Shown in pieces: positions 11,131 to 20,412 of a stretch of 64,000 bases of DNA; the first letter of the stretch is position 1, and every line of letters starts with the position of its first letter. Origin of the DNA: Variovorax flavidus (GTDB taxonomy: Bacteria > Pseudomonadota > Gammaproteobacteria > Burkholderiales > Burkholderiaceae_C). The DNA is taken from the NCBI RefSeq assembly GCF_030317145.1, contig NZ_JASZYE010000001.1:186001-250000 (forward strand). Direction: 5' to 3'. Below the pieces are notes generated by a model that saw nothing but the letters and a program-made list of their open reading frames with translations, had not been told where the DNA came from and made no database searches. Both the position numbers and the translations under genes were made by a program.

Positions 11131-12825
11131 TTAGAACTTGTCGAGTACCGCGCCTGAGCTGGCGCTGGAGGCGTTGAAGGCGAACTTGGCTTGCACGCCG
11201 CGGGTGTAGCGGGGCGCAGGGGCCTTCCAGCCTTCGCGGCGCTTGGCGATCTCGGCGTCGGGGACGTTGAGTTCGAGCTTGAGCTGATGGGCGTCGATGG
11301 TGATGGAGTCGCCTTCGTTGACGAACGCGATGGTGCCACCGGCCGCGGCTTCGGGCGCGACGTGGCCGACCACCATGCCCCAAGTGCCGCCGGAGAAGCG
11401 GCCGTCGGTGATGAGGCCGACGCTTTCGCCCAGACCGGCACCGATCAGCGCGCCGGTCGGAGCCAGCATCTCCGGCATGCCGGGGCCGCCCTTCGGGCCG
11501 AGGTAGCGCAGCACCATCACGTCGCCCGCCTTGATCTTGCCGTCAAGGATGGCTTGCAGCGCCGATTGCTCGTCGTCGAACACGCGTGCGGGTCCGGTGA
11601 TGACCGGGTTCTTGAGACCGGTGATCTTCGCGACCGCGCCTTCGGGCGAGAGGTTGCCCTTCAGGATGGCGAGGTGGCCTTCGGCGTACATCGGATTGCT
11701 GATCGGACGGATCACTTCCTGGTCGGCGCGCGGCTGGTCGGGCACGTCCTTCAGCACTTCGGCGATGGTCTGGCCGGTGATGGTGATGCAGTCGCCATGC
11801 AGCAGGCCCGCGTTCAGCAGCACCTTCATGACTTGCGGGATGCCGCCAGCCTTGTGCAGGTCGACGGCGAGATACTTGCCGCTGGGCTTCAGGTCGCACA
11901 ACACCGGCACCTTCTTGCGCATGCGCTCGAAATCGTCGATGGACCAATCCACGCCGGCCGTGTGTGCGATCGCCAGGAAGTGCAGCACCGCGTTGGTCGA
12001 TCCGCCAGTGGCCATGATCACGGCCACCGCGTTCTCGATGGCCTTCTTGGTCACGATGTCGCGCGGCTTGATGTCCTTCTTGATCGCCTCGATCAGCACC
12101 TTGGCCGATTCCTTGGCGGAGTTGGCCTTCTCGTCGTGCGGATTGGCCATGGTCGACGAGTAGGGCAGCGAAATGCCCAGCGCCTCGAAAGCGGAGCTCA
12201 TCGTGTTGGCCGTGTACATGCCGCCGCAGGAACCCGTGCCCGGGATCGCGCGCATCTCGATTTCCTTCAGGTCCTCGTCGCTCATGTTGCCGGCGGCGTT
12301 CTGGCCGACGGCCTCGAACACGCTCACGATGTTCAAGTCCTGGCCCTTGTACCTGCCCGGCAGGATGGTGCCGCCGTAGACGTAGATGGCCGGCACGTTG
12401 GCGCGCAGCATGCCCATGAGGCCGCCGGGCATGTTCTTGTCGCAGCCGCCGACGACCAGCACGCCGTCCATCCATTGGCCGCCGACGCAGGTCTCGATGC
12501 AATCGGAGATGACTTCGCGGCTCACGAGGGAGTACTTCATGCCTTCGGTGCCCATCGCCATGCCGTCCGAGATGGTGGGCGTGCCGAACACCTGGGCGTT
12601 GCCGCCGGCTTCCTCGATGCCGGCGATGGCCGCATCCGCCAGCTTCTGCAGGCCCGAGTTGCAGGGCGTGATGGTGCTGTGGCCATTGGCCACGCCGACC
12701 ATCGGCTTCTTGAAGTCGCCTTCCTCGTAGCCCATGGCGTAGAACATGGAGCGGTTCGGCGCGCGGCTCTTGCCTTCGACGATGTTGGCGCTGCGGCGGT
12801 TGATCTGGATCGTTTTGGTGTCCAT
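11131..12825 (-). CDS. ilvD: Dihydroxy-acid dehydratase
   Basis: Third step of valine/isoleucine synthesis: dehydrates 2,3-dihydroxy-acids to 2-oxo acids using an iron-sulfur cluster. 564 residues. Candidate cluster cysteines are C55 (ITPCNSG), C128 (GGCDKNMPG, the family signature) and C200 ([12 protein letters not shown]). The C-terminal domain has [17 protein letters not shown]. The gene is divergent from a LysR regulator with 98 bases between starts, where inverted repeats suggest shared control. Confidence 0.97.
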   Translation of the reverse strand: MDTKTIQINRRSANIVEGKSRAPNRSMFYAMGYEEGDFKKPMVGVANGHSTITPCNSGLQKLADAAIAGIEEAGGNAQVFGTPTISDGMAMGTEGMKYSLVSREVISDCIETCVGGQWMDGVLVVGGCDKNMPGGLMGMLRANVPAIYVYGGTILPGRYKGQDLNIVSVFEAVGQNAAGNMSDEDLKEIEMRAIPGTGSCGGMYTANTMSSAFEALGISLPYSSTMANPHDEKANSAKESAKVLIEAIKKDIKPRDIVTKKAIENAVAVIMATGGSTNAVLHFLAIAHTAGVDWSIDDFERMRKKVPVLCDLKPSGKYLAVDLHKAGGIPQVMKVLLNAGLLHGDCITITGQTIAEVLKDVPDQPRADQEVIRPISNPMYAEGHLAILKGNLSPEGAVAKITGLKNPVITGPARVFDDEQSALQAILDGKIKAGDVMVLRYLGPKGGPGMPEMLAPTGALIGAGLGESVGLITDGRFSGGTWGMVVGHVAPEAAAGGTIAFVNEGDSITIDAHQLKLELNVPDAEIAKRREGWKAPAPRYTRGVQAKFAFNASSASSGAVLDKF

Positions 12826-12862
12826 CGTGTGTCTCGTGGGTCGGGAATCGGGGACGCCAAGT

Positions 12863-12908
12863 ATCGGACGATTGATTGATTGGTTCCAATCCGTTTTTTG
12901 TGTCCGAT
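12863..12908. promoter_or_regulatory. Candidate operator region between ilvD and lysR
   Basis: Two symmetric elements lie in the 98-base divergent gap. The inner one is the perfect 12-base palindrome ATTGGTTCCAAT at 12879-12890. The outer one is a 7-base inverted pair, ATCGGAC at 12863-12869 and GTCCGAT at 12902-12908. LysR-type regulators usually bind such dyads between divergent genes. Binding and assignment to this regulator are inferred. Confidence 0.5.
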
Positions 12909-12923
12909 TGATATGCTCGGCAT

Positions 12924-13850
12924 ATGAAAGAAGCCTGGATCGACTTGCGCGCCTGGCGGCAGTTCGTCGCCGTCGCCGAAGAACTCCATTTCGGCCGCGC
13001 CGCTCAGCGCCTGCACATGACGCAGCCCCCAGTCACGCAGGCCATCGCGCAGATCGAGAAGACGCTGGGCGTCGTGCTGTTCGACCGCACGCGGCGGCGC
13101 GTCGCGCTCACGCCGGCTGGCGAGGCGCTGCTGCCCGACGTCCGCGAACTGCTGGCTCGTGCACAGGCGCTACCGGCGCGGGCCAAGGCGGCGGCTGCAG
13201 GCGAGGTGGGCCGCGTACGTCTCGCTTTCGTCTCCACCATCGGCTTCGAGCGCCTGCCCGCGTGGGTGCGTGAGTTCCGCATCCAGTGCCCGGAGGTGGC
13301 ACTGGAGCTGGTCGAAGCCACCGGCGACGTGCAGCTCGAAGCCATTTCACGCGGCGAGATCGATGCCGGCCTGATGCTGCATTCCCCCGGCTTCGCGCCG
13401 CCGGGCCTGGACCGGCTGGCGGTTTCCGAGGAGCCCCTGGTCCTTGCGCTGCCGGCCGGGCACCCGCTGGCGAAGGCGAGCAAGGTGTCCCTCGCCGACG
13501 CTCTCGCCGAGCCACTCGTCATCTTCCCGCGCCGTATCGTCCCGTCGCTGCACGACGCCATCTTTGGTCTGTACCACGCGGCCGGCCGGGCCCCCGAAAT
13601 CGCGCAGGAAGCCATCCAGATGCAGACCATCGTGAACCTGGTGTGGGGCGGCCTCGGGGTCGCCTGGGTCCCCGAAAGCGTCACGCAGTTCCGGCGCTCC
13701 GGCGTGGTCTACCGTGCCGCGGGCGAGTTCGAGCCCGCCGGGCGCCGTCGCTCGGCCGTACCTCTGCCCAGCTGCGAAACCAGCCTCGTTTGGCCTGCCC
13801 ACGCCAACAACCCGGCCTTGGCTCGCTTCATCAGCTTCATCAAGGCCTGA
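12924..13850 (+). CDS. LysR-family transcriptional regulator
   Basis: A 308-residue LysR-type regulator. The N-terminal winged helix (about residues 8-66) has the typical [29 protein letters not shown] recognition region. The rest is a periplasmic-binding-like effector domain. It is divergent from ilvD and may regulate it; the effector is unknown. The C-terminal [20 protein letters not shown] is typical of the family. The gene ends just before a copy of the dispersed repeat. Confidence 0.93.
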   Translation: MKEAWIDLRAWRQFVAVAEELHFGRAAQRLHMTQPPVTQAIAQIEKTLGVVLFDRTRRRVALTPAGEALLPDVRELLARAQALPARAKAAAAGEVGRVRLAFVSTIGFERLPAWVREFRIQCPEVALELVEATGDVQLEAISRGEIDAGLMLHSPGFAPPGLDRLAVSEEPLVLALPAGHPLAKASKVSLADALAEPLVIFPRRIVPSLHDAIFGLYHAAGRAPEIAQEAIQMQTIVNLVWGGLGVAWVPESVTQFRRSGVVYRAAGEFEPAGRRRSAVPLPSCETSLVWPAHANNPALARFISFIKA

Positions 13851-13854
13851 AGTC

Positions 13855-13945
13855 CGGAATGCCACCGGGTCCGGCTCCGCTGATCTGCGGAGATTGCCCC
13901 CTGCAAGAGGGGAGGCGGCCACAGGAAGTGGGCAAGCCTCGGGGT
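13855..13945. repeat. Dispersed intergenic palindromic repeat, copy 3 (inverted)
   Basis: About 90 bases between the LysR gene and lgt. Its reverse complement aligns with the segments at 11009-11128 and 58232-58350, sharing CTTGCAGGGGGCAAT and GCGGAGCCGG. It has diverged more than the other two. A local perfect stem CTCCGC/GCGGAG with loop TGATCT lies at 13875-13892. Confidence 0.7.
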
Positions 13946-13959
13946 GTTTTAATCCACCC

Positions 13960-14787
13960 ATGCTCATGTACCCGCAGATCAATCCCGTGGCCCTGCAGCT
14001 CGGGCCGATCGCCATCCATTGGTATGGCCTGACCTATCTCGCCGCTTTCGCGCTGTTCTTTTTTCTCGGCACGCGCAGGCTGCGGCACGAGCCGTTCCGC
14101 TCCATCACCGGACCGGGCGCCTGGACCCGCAAGGACCTCGAAGACATCCTTTTCCTCGGCGTGATGGGTGTGATCGTCGGAGGCCGGCTGGGCTACTGCC
14201 TGTTCTACAAGCCAGGCTTCTATCTCACGCACCCGCTCGAGATCTTCTTTGTGTGGCAGGGCGGCATGAGCTTCCATGGCGGGCTGCTGGGCGTGATCGC
14301 CTCGATGGTCTGGTTTGCGCACTCGCGTTCGCGGCCCTTCTGGCAGGTGATGGATTTCGTGGCGCCCTGTGTTCCCACCGGGCTGGCCGCGGGCCGCGTC
14401 GGCAATTTCATCAACGGCGAGCTCTGGGGCCGCTTCAGCAGCCCGGACCTGCCTTGGGGCATGGTGTTTCCGCAAAGCGGATCGATGCTGCCGCGCCATC
14501 CTTCGCAGGTCTATCAATTCCTGCTGGAGGGGCTGCTGCTCTTCGCGCTGCTGTGGCTCTATGCCCGCAAGGAACGGCGCGAACGCCGGGTGTCCGCGGT
14601 ATTCCTGATCGGCTACGGCCTCATGCGCTTCATCGCGGAATATTTCCGCGAGCCGGATGACTTCCTCGGGCTGCTCGCACTCAATATGAGCATGGGGCAA
14701 TGGCTCTGCGTACCGATGATCGTGTTCGGCGTCTGGCTTTATGTCAGCGCGCCTGCCCAGAGGACGGTCGCGACCGCGCGAGCCTGA
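13960..14787 (+). CDS. lgt: Prolipoprotein diacylglyceryl transferase
   Basis: Inner-membrane enzyme that moves diacylglycerol from phosphatidylglycerol to the lipobox cysteine of prolipoproteins, the first step of lipoprotein maturation. 275 residues with about seven transmembrane segments. The family signature [14 protein letters not shown] sits near residues 145-158, and HGGLLG (about 106-111) contains a conserved histidine. Two close ATG codons (13960 and 13966) are possible starts; I report the first. Confidence 0.95.
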   Translation: MLMYPQINPVALQLGPIAIHWYGLTYLAAFALFFFLGTRRLRHEPFRSITGPGAWTRKDLEDILFLGVMGVIVGGRLGYCLFYKPGFYLTHPLEIFFVWQGGMSFHGGLLGVIASMVWFAHSRSRPFWQVMDFVAPCVPTGLAAGRVGNFINGELWGRFSSPDLPWGMVFPQSGSMLPRHPSQVYQFLLEGLLLFALLWLYARKERRERRVSAVFLIGYGLMRFIAEYFREPDDFLGLLALNMSMGQWLCVPMIVFGVWLYVSAPAQRTVATARA

Positions 14788-14855
14788 GCGCTGGCCGCGT
14801 GGCAGGGTATTTCCGAGGGCAGAAATGCTTTGCTTGCGGGGCGTGCAGTTCTGAT

Positions 14856-14869
14856 AATTACGCGTAATT
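14856..14869. promoter_or_regulatory. Palindromic candidate operator upstream of gntR
   Basis: Perfect 14-base palindrome AATTACGCGTAATT, 44 bases before the start of the GntR regulator gene that heads the malonate operon. The AT-rich dyad and position fit autoregulation by a GntR/FCD repressor. Whether this regulator binds it is inference. Confidence 0.55.
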
Positions 14870-14913
14870 TCCAGAAATCACAGTCGACTCCGAATTGAAT
14901 CTTTCGCCTGCCC

Positions 14914-15582
14914 ATGCGCCTCGTCCACAACTCCCTGCACGACGAAGTCGCCGCCACCCTGCGCGAGGAAATCTTCGCCGGGACGATGGCGCCGGGCAGC
15001 TTTGTCGATGAGGCAGCGCTGTGCGCGCGCCTGGAGATCTCGCGCACGCCGCTGCGTGAAGCGCTGAAGGTGCTCACGGCCGAAGGGCTGCTGCGGCACG
15101 AACCGCGGCGCGGCTGCTTCGTGGCAGAGGTCACCCAACGTGACTTGGACGACATCTTTCCGGTGATCGCACTGCTGGAAGGTCGTTGTGCCTGGGAGGC
15201 TGCACGCAATGCGAGCGACGCCGACCTCGAAGCCCTCGAAACCTTGCACCTCAGGCTCGCGAAGAACGCGCGTGCCAGGCGCATCAACGAGTACTACGCC
15301 ACCAACTTCGCGATCCACGAGGCCATCATCATGCTGGCCGACAACCGTTGGCTCGCGCAGGTGATCGGCGATTTGCGCAAGATCCTCAAGCTCGCGCGGC
15401 TGCAGCAGCTGCATGCGCCGGGGCGGCTGGACCAGAGCCTCTCGGAGCATCTCGCAGTGTTCGCCGCGCTCAAGGCGCGCGACAGCGACGGCGCGGAGGC
15501 CGCGATGCGCACCCATCTCAACCGGCAGCGCGAAGCCCTGCGGGCGGTTGCGCTGCAACAGAAGGCCAAGCTCATTTCATGA
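14914..15582 (+). CDS. GntR-family regulator, FCD type (MatR-like)
   Basis: A 222-residue regulator with an N-terminal winged helix (about residues 5-72; LCARLEISRTPLREALKVLTAEGLL) and a C-terminal all-helical FCD ligand domain. FCD metal or ligand histidines are plausible at FAIHE and LSEHLAVFAAL. Its stop overlaps the start of the malonyl-CoA decarboxylase gene (ATGA), so it is the first gene of the malonate operon. By context it is the likely malonate-responsive repressor, as MatR is in rhizobia. Confidence 0.9.
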   Translation: MRLVHNSLHDEVAATLREEIFAGTMAPGSFVDEAALCARLEISRTPLREALKVLTAEGLLRHEPRRGCFVAEVTQRDLDDIFPVIALLEGRCAWEAARNASDADLEALETLHLRLAKNARARRINEYYATNFAIHEAIIMLADNRWLAQVIGDLRKILKLARLQQLHAPGRLDQSLSEHLAVFAALKARDSDGAEAAMRTHLNRQREALRAVALQQKAKLIS

Positions 15583-17015
15583 ATGCCAGCGACTGGATCA
15601 CGCGCAGCGTCTCGCGCTTGCGCCCGGGAAACGACCCGGAAGCGAAGAAGACGGCATCCACTTCCGGCCCGCGACCGCTGGCCGACCGGCTGGAGGCCAC
15701 GCTGCGCCGCAACGGCGAGGCGCTCGCGCCGCGTGCGCTGCGCCGCGCGCTGGTCGAACTCCAGGCGGTGGTCGACCCCAGCGTGAGCGAGGTCGAGGCA
15801 GGCCGCCGCGCCCACGCAGTCGTGCAGTGGTACGCCGGCCGCGACCTGGATGAGCGGCGCGACATCTGGCTGCTCATGAGCGAACGCTTCGCGCCTGACG
15901 TGCAAAAGCTCAGCAGCGCCCGCGACCGGCACGAGGCCGCCGTCGGTACGCCCGACGAAGGGCAGGCCGAGGTGCACTTGCGGCGTGCGCTGGCCTCTCC
16001 GCGTGCGCGTCTGCTGCAGCGCTTTGCCATCGACCCCGACGGCATGCGTTTCCTGGTCGACCTGCGCGCCGAACTGCTGCCGCACCTCAAGGGTGACCGC
16101 CGGCTGGTGCCTCTGGACGCCGAGCTCGAACACCTGTTCTCGACATGGTTCGACGTGGCTTTCCTGGACCTGCGGCGCATCAGCTGGGACTCGCCGGCCT
16201 CCCTCATCGAAAAGCTGATCCAGTACGAGGCCGTTCACGACATCAAGAGCTGGGCCGACGTCAAGAACCGGCTCGACAGCGATCGCCGTTGCTACGGTTT
16301 CTTCCACCCGCGGCTGCCGAATACTCCGCTGATCTTTGTGGAGGTGGCGCTGGTCGACAAGGTCAGCGAAGGCATCGTGCCCCTGCTCGACGAAGCGGCT
16401 GCGCTGGTCAAGCCCGACAAGGCCACGACCGCGATCTTCTATTCGATCAGCAACACGCAGACCGGCCTGCGCGGGGTGAGCTTCGGTGACTCGCTGATCA
16501 AGCGCGTGGTCGAGACGCTGCAGGAAGAACTGCCGCGCCTGAAGACCTTCGCGACGCTGTCGCCGATCCCGGGGTTTCGCGCGTGGCTCGCCAAGCACGC
16601 GGCCGGCATGGTGGAGCGGCTCGACGAAAAGCGGGCGACGGAGCTGGGCCGTGTCGTCGGCTCGCTGCCGCCCACGGCCGAGCGCTTTCTGGCCGCGGCC
16701 GACGAGACGAGTGCGCTCGATGCCAAGTCGCCGGTGCGCCAGCTGTTGCTGAATTCGGCTGCCGAATACCTCGGCCGGGCGACCGCCGACGGCAAGCCGG
16801 TCGATCCGGTCGCGCGCTTTCATCTGGGCAACGGCGCCCGGGTGGAGCGCCTCAACTGGGCCGGCGATCCCTCGCCCAAGGGGCTGAAGCAGTCCTACGG
16901 GCTCATGGTCAACTATCTCTACGATCTGAAGCGCCTCGACAAGCATCGGGCGCTGCTGGCGCAAGGCAAGGTCGCTGTGTCCGGCGACATCGACGATCTC
17001 TTCCTCAAGAATTGA
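15579..17015 (+). CDS. matA: Malonyl-CoA decarboxylase
   Basis: Decarboxylates malonyl-CoA to acetyl-CoA and CO2. The 478-residue length and order match the family: an N-terminal helical domain (about 25-165), then an acyltransferase-like catalytic domain with VHDIKSWADVKNRLDSDRRCYGFFHP, AIFYSISNTQTGLRGVSFG and FATLSPIPGF. The C-terminal FHLGNGARVERLNW carries the catalytic histidine region. Starts by ATGA overlap with the regulator gene. With the malonyl-CoA synthetase downstream it converts malonate to acetyl-CoA. Confidence 0.95.
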   Translation: MNASDWITRSVSRLRPGNDPEAKKTASTSGPRPLADRLEATLRRNGEALAPRALRRALVELQAVVDPSVSEVEAGRRAHAVVQWYAGRDLDERRDIWLLMSERFAPDVQKLSSARDRHEAAVGTPDEGQAEVHLRRALASPRARLLQRFAIDPDGMRFLVDLRAELLPHLKGDRRLVPLDAELEHLFSTWFDVAFLDLRRISWDSPASLIEKLIQYEAVHDIKSWADVKNRLDSDRRCYGFFHPRLPNTPLIFVEVALVDKVSEGIVPLLDEAAALVKPDKATTAIFYSISNTQTGLRGVSFGDSLIKRVVETLQEELPRLKTFATLSPIPGFRAWLAKHAAGMVERLDEKRATELGRVVGSLPPTAERFLAAADETSALDAKSPVRQLLLNSAAEYLGRATADGKPVDPVARFHLGNGARVERLNWAGDPSPKGLKQSYGLMVNYLYDLKRLDKHRALLAQGKVAVSGDIDDLFLKN

Positions 17016-17087
17016 TTGGCAGAGGGCCTATTCCAGCGCGCCGAAGGCCCCGGCGCACGAGAGTCCACAACGACAGGAGACAAGCAA

Positions 17088-18077
17088 ATGACCCCCAATT
17101 TCCAGCGGCGCGACGTGTTGCGCCTCGCCGCCGCCACCGCCACCGCGGTTCTATCCGGTGGCGCGGGCGCCCAGGCCGGTTGGCCGACCAAACCGGTGAC
17201 GATGATCGTTCCGTTCCCGGCAGGCGGTGGTACCGACGCCTTCGCGCGGCCGCTGTCGGCGCAGTTCAGCCGGATCACGGGCCAGACGCTGGTGATCGAC
17301 AACCGGGGCGGCGCTGGCGGAACCCTGGGCGCCAGCATCGCGGCGAAGGCGCAGCCGGACGGCTACACGCTCTTCATGGGCGCCGTCCACCATGCCATCG
17401 CGCCGTCGGTCTACCCGAAGCTGGACTACGACATCGTGAAGGACTTCGTGCCGCTGATGCTGTTGGCCAATGTGCCGCAGGTGGTCGTTGTCAATCCCAA
17501 GCGCGTGACCGCAGCGACGCTGAAGGAATTCATTGCCGCCGCCAAGCAGAACCCCGGCAAGCTCAACTACGCTTCTGCCGGCGCGGGGACCTCGCACCAC
17601 CTGGCGGGCGAGTTGTTCAAGATCCAGACGGGCACTTTCATCACGCACATTCCCTATCGGGGCGCCGGTCCCGCGCTGCAGGACCTGATCGCCGGCAACG
17701 TCGATGTGATGTTCGACGGACTCGGCTCATCGGCGCAGCACATCAAGGCGGGCCGTATCAAGGCACTGATGGTCGCAGGCGGCAAGCGCAACCCCGCCTT
17801 TCCCGACGTGCCGTGCGCGGCCGAGGTCGGGCTGCCGGACTACACCGTGACCACCTGGTACGGCCTCTGGGCCCCCAAGGGCACCCCCGCCGACGTGCAG
17901 TCGAGAATCATCGACGACATGAAGAAAGCGCTCGCAACCGATGAGCTCAAGACCATCTGGGCCAGTAACGGCTCGGAGATTCCAAGCCTCTACGGCCCCG
18001 CATACGGTGCGTTCGTGAACGCCGAGATCAAGCGCTGGGCCGAGGTGGTCAAGGCTTCGGGAGCCAAGCTGGAATGA
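17088..18077 (+). CDS. Bug/TctC-family periplasmic substrate receptor
   Basis: A 329-residue secreted binding protein of the tripartite tricarboxylate receptor family. The export signal has paired arginines (RRDVLRLAAATA) and ends near GAQA. Mature phrases WPTKPVTMIVPFPAGGGTD, DNRGGAGG and GAGTSHHLAGELF are typical of Bug proteins and line the ligand cleft. Such receptors bind small carboxylates. In this operon malonate is the likely ligand, which is inference. No TctA/TctB membrane partners are nearby. A CAGGAGA site precedes the ATG; its stop overlaps the next gene. Confidence 0.93.
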   Translation: MTPNFQRRDVLRLAAATATAVLSGGAGAQAGWPTKPVTMIVPFPAGGGTDAFARPLSAQFSRITGQTLVIDNRGGAGGTLGASIAAKAQPDGYTLFMGAVHHAIAPSVYPKLDYDIVKDFVPLMLLANVPQVVVVNPKRVTAATLKEFIAAAKQNPGKLNYASAGAGTSHHLAGELFKIQTGTFITHIPYRGAGPALQDLIAGNVDVMFDGLGSSAQHIKAGRIKALMVAGGKRNPAFPDVPCAAEVGLPDYTVTTWYGLWAPKGTPADVQSRIIDDMKKALATDELKTIWASNGSEIPSLYGPAYGAFVNAEIKRWAEVVKASGAKLE

Positions 18078-18850
18078 CGGCTTCGATCCGGTTGTGCAGC
18101 GAGGGCCCGGTCGCGTTCGTGACGCTTGCAAACGCGAGCAGGCTCAACGCGATGACGCGCGCCATGTGGCGCGAACTCCGCGCCGTCTTCGAAGGGCTGG
18201 CGCAGGATGCGTCGCTGCGCTGTGTCGTCGTCGTGGGCGAAGGCGCGGCCTTCTGTGCCGGAGGCGACATTTCCGAGTACCCGTCCTTCCGTTTCGACGA
18301 AGCGCGCCTGCGCGAATTCCACGAGAACGAAGTGTGGGCCGCGCTCGCCGCGATGCTGGCCTGCGAGTTGCCGATGGTGGCCCGCATCGAAGGCGCCTGC
18401 ATGGGCGCCGGCCTTGAAATCGCGAGCTGTTGCGACATTCGCCTGGCGAGTGCTTCGGCCAGGTTCGGCGCGCCCATCGCGAAGCTGGGCTTTCCGATGG
18501 CGCCGCGCGAGGCGGCGCTCGTGCACGGCGCGGTCGGCGACGCGCTCGCGCGCGACATGCTGCTCGCCGCCAGTGTGCATGGCGCCGATCGCCTCTACGA
18601 CGCTGGCTTCCTGTTGCGCGTGCTGCCCGATGCGGAGCTGACCGCAGAGGTTCTGGCCCATGCACATCGCATTGCCGCGCTGGCACCCGAGGCCGCTCGA
18701 CTCAACAAGCGCACTTTCGCGGCCCTCCGCCGATCCGCGGGGCACGAATCGATCGGGCCGCTGCTCGCGGCCGCCTACGACTACGCGGACTCCACCGAGC
18801 ATCGTGAAGGCATCGCGGCCTTCCTCTCCAAGCGCGCACCCGTCTTCTGA
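18074..18850 (+). CDS. Enoyl-CoA hydratase/isomerase family protein
   Basis: A 258-residue crotonase-fold protein. The oxyanion-hole segments are visible as FCAGGDIS (about residues 60-67) and the region GACMGAGLEIASCCDIRLA (about 108-126). The usual second catalytic glutamate position, near LGFPMAPREAAL, is not a clear match to hydratases, so the reaction is uncertain. It overlaps the receptor gene by 4 bases (ATGA) and is 7 bases from matB, so it belongs to the malonate operon, where such an enzyme is not a standard member. Confidence 0.9.
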   Translation: MTASIRLCSEGPVAFVTLANASRLNAMTRAMWRELRAVFEGLAQDASLRCVVVVGEGAAFCAGGDISEYPSFRFDEARLREFHENEVWAALAAMLACELPMVARIEGACMGAGLEIASCCDIRLASASARFGAPIAKLGFPMAPREAALVHGAVGDALARDMLLAASVHGADRLYDAGFLLRVLPDAELTAEVLAHAHRIAALAPEAARLNKRTFAALRRSAGHESIGPLLAAAYDYADSTEHREGIAAFLSKRAPVF

Positions 18851-18857
18851 AAACACC

Positions 18858-20408
18858 ATGACCGAACCGACCAACGCCAATCTCTTCGCCGCACTGCGCG
18901 CGGCTTTTCCGTCCGACCTCGACCAGATCGCGATCGAGACCGATGACGGGCTTCTGTATTCGTGGCGAGACCTCGACCGCGCGAGCGCGATGATCGCCAA
19001 CCTTCTCGATGCACTGAAGCTCCAGGAGGGCGCGCGCATCGCCGTGCAGGTCGAAAAATCCGTCGAGGCCTTGCTGCTCTATCTCGCCACCCTGCGCGCA
19101 GGGTATGTCTTCCTGCCGCTCAACACCGCCTATCGCGAAGCGGAGATCGAATACTTCATCGGCAATGCCGAACCGGAGGTCGTGGTCTGCAGCAGCGCGA
19201 ACGCCTCGTGGGTTGCGCCCATTGCCACGGCGGCCGGTACGCGGCATGTCTTCACGCTCGACGACAACCGCAAGGGCACCTTGCTCGAAGTGGCTGCGCA
19301 ATGCAGCGACAGGCACGCCGTCGCGCGGAAGGCGGACGACGACCTTGCCGCCATCCTCTACACCAGCGGCACCACGGGTCGCAGCAAGGGCGCCATGCTC
19401 ACGCATCGCAACCTGCGGTCGAATGCCGAAGTGCTGAAGGACTATTGGGGTTGGCGAACGGCGGAGCAGGGCGGCGACGTCCTGATTCATGCATTGCCGA
19501 TCTTTCACGTCCACGGGCTCTTCGTTGCGATCCACGGTGCGCTCATCAGCGGCAGCAAGATGATCTGGCTCAACCGCTTCGATCCGAAGCGCGTGGTGGC
19601 GCGCTTGCCCGAGGCCACGGTGTTCATGGGCGTGCCGACCCTCTATGTCCGCATGCTTGCGGAGCGCGGCCTTACGCGCAAGGCGTGCAGCAACATGCGG
19701 CTCTTCATCTCCGGTTCGGCGCCGCTCCTGATCGAGACTTTCAACGAATGGCGCGAGCGCACGGGCCACACCATCCTCGAACGCTACGGCATGAGCGAGA
19801 CGGTGATGCTCACCTCCAACCCCTACAAGCCGGTTGCGGGAGAGCGCCGTGGCGGCACCGTGGGCTTTCCGCTGCCCGGCGTCCAGCTTCGCGTGCGCAA
19901 CGACGCAGGCGAGGCGTGCCCGACCGACGAGATCGGCCATATCGAAGTCGATGGCCCCAATGTCTTCGCTGGCTATTGGCGCATGCCGGAAAAGACGAAG
20001 GAGGAATTCACCGCCGACGGCTACTTCAAGACAGGCGATGTGGGCAAGGTCGACGGACTCGGCTACGTGACGATCGTCGGACGCAGCAAGGACCTGATCA
20101 TCAGCGGCGGCTACAACGTCTACCCGGCCGAGATCGAGGGTTACATCAACGAGATGGCCGGTGTTGCCGAAAGTGCCCTGGTGGGCGTGCCGCATGCGGA
20201 CTTCGGCGAGGTGGGCGTAGCAATCGTGACACCACGCCCGGGTGCATCGCTCGACGGCGAGGCGATCATCGCCGAACTCAAGTCGAAACTCGCGAACTTC
20301 AAGATTCCCAAGCGCTGCTTCGTGGTGGCCGAATTGCCGCGCAACGCGATGGGCAAGGTGCAGAAGGCGCTGCTGCGGGAGCAGCACAAGCGCCTTTTCG
20401 AGGGCTGA
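18858..20408 (+). CDS. matB: Malonyl-CoA synthetase
   Basis: Acyl-adenylate-forming enzyme of 516 residues that converts malonate, ATP and CoA to malonyl-CoA. The P-loop is YTSGTTGRSKGAM, the adenylate motif is ERYGMSETVMLTSNPY, the hinge region is YFKTGDVGKVDGLGYVTIVGRSKDLIISGG, and the catalytic lysine is in NAMGKVQKALLRE. SETVM followed by the RRGGTVGFPLPGV region fits the MatB subgroup. Last gene of the operon; it converges with a UspA gene 4 bases away. Confidence 0.92.
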   Translation: MTEPTNANLFAALRAAFPSDLDQIAIETDDGLLYSWRDLDRASAMIANLLDALKLQEGARIAVQVEKSVEALLLYLATLRAGYVFLPLNTAYREAEIEYFIGNAEPEVVVCSSANASWVAPIATAAGTRHVFTLDDNRKGTLLEVAAQCSDRHAVARKADDDLAAILYTSGTTGRSKGAMLTHRNLRSNAEVLKDYWGWRTAEQGGDVLIHALPIFHVHGLFVAIHGALISGSKMIWLNRFDPKRVVARLPEATVFMGVPTLYVRMLAERGLTRKACSNMRLFISGSAPLLIETFNEWRERTGHTILERYGMSETVMLTSNPYKPVAGERRGGTVGFPLPGVQLRVRNDAGEACPTDEIGHIEVDGPNVFAGYWRMPEKTKEEFTADGYFKTGDVGKVDGLGYVTIVGRSKDLIISGGYNVYPAEIEGYINEMAGVAESALVGVPHADFGEVGVAIVTPRPGASLDGEAIIAELKSKLANFKIPKRCFVVAELPRNAMGKVQKALLREQHKRLFEG

Positions 20409-20412
20409 GTCC

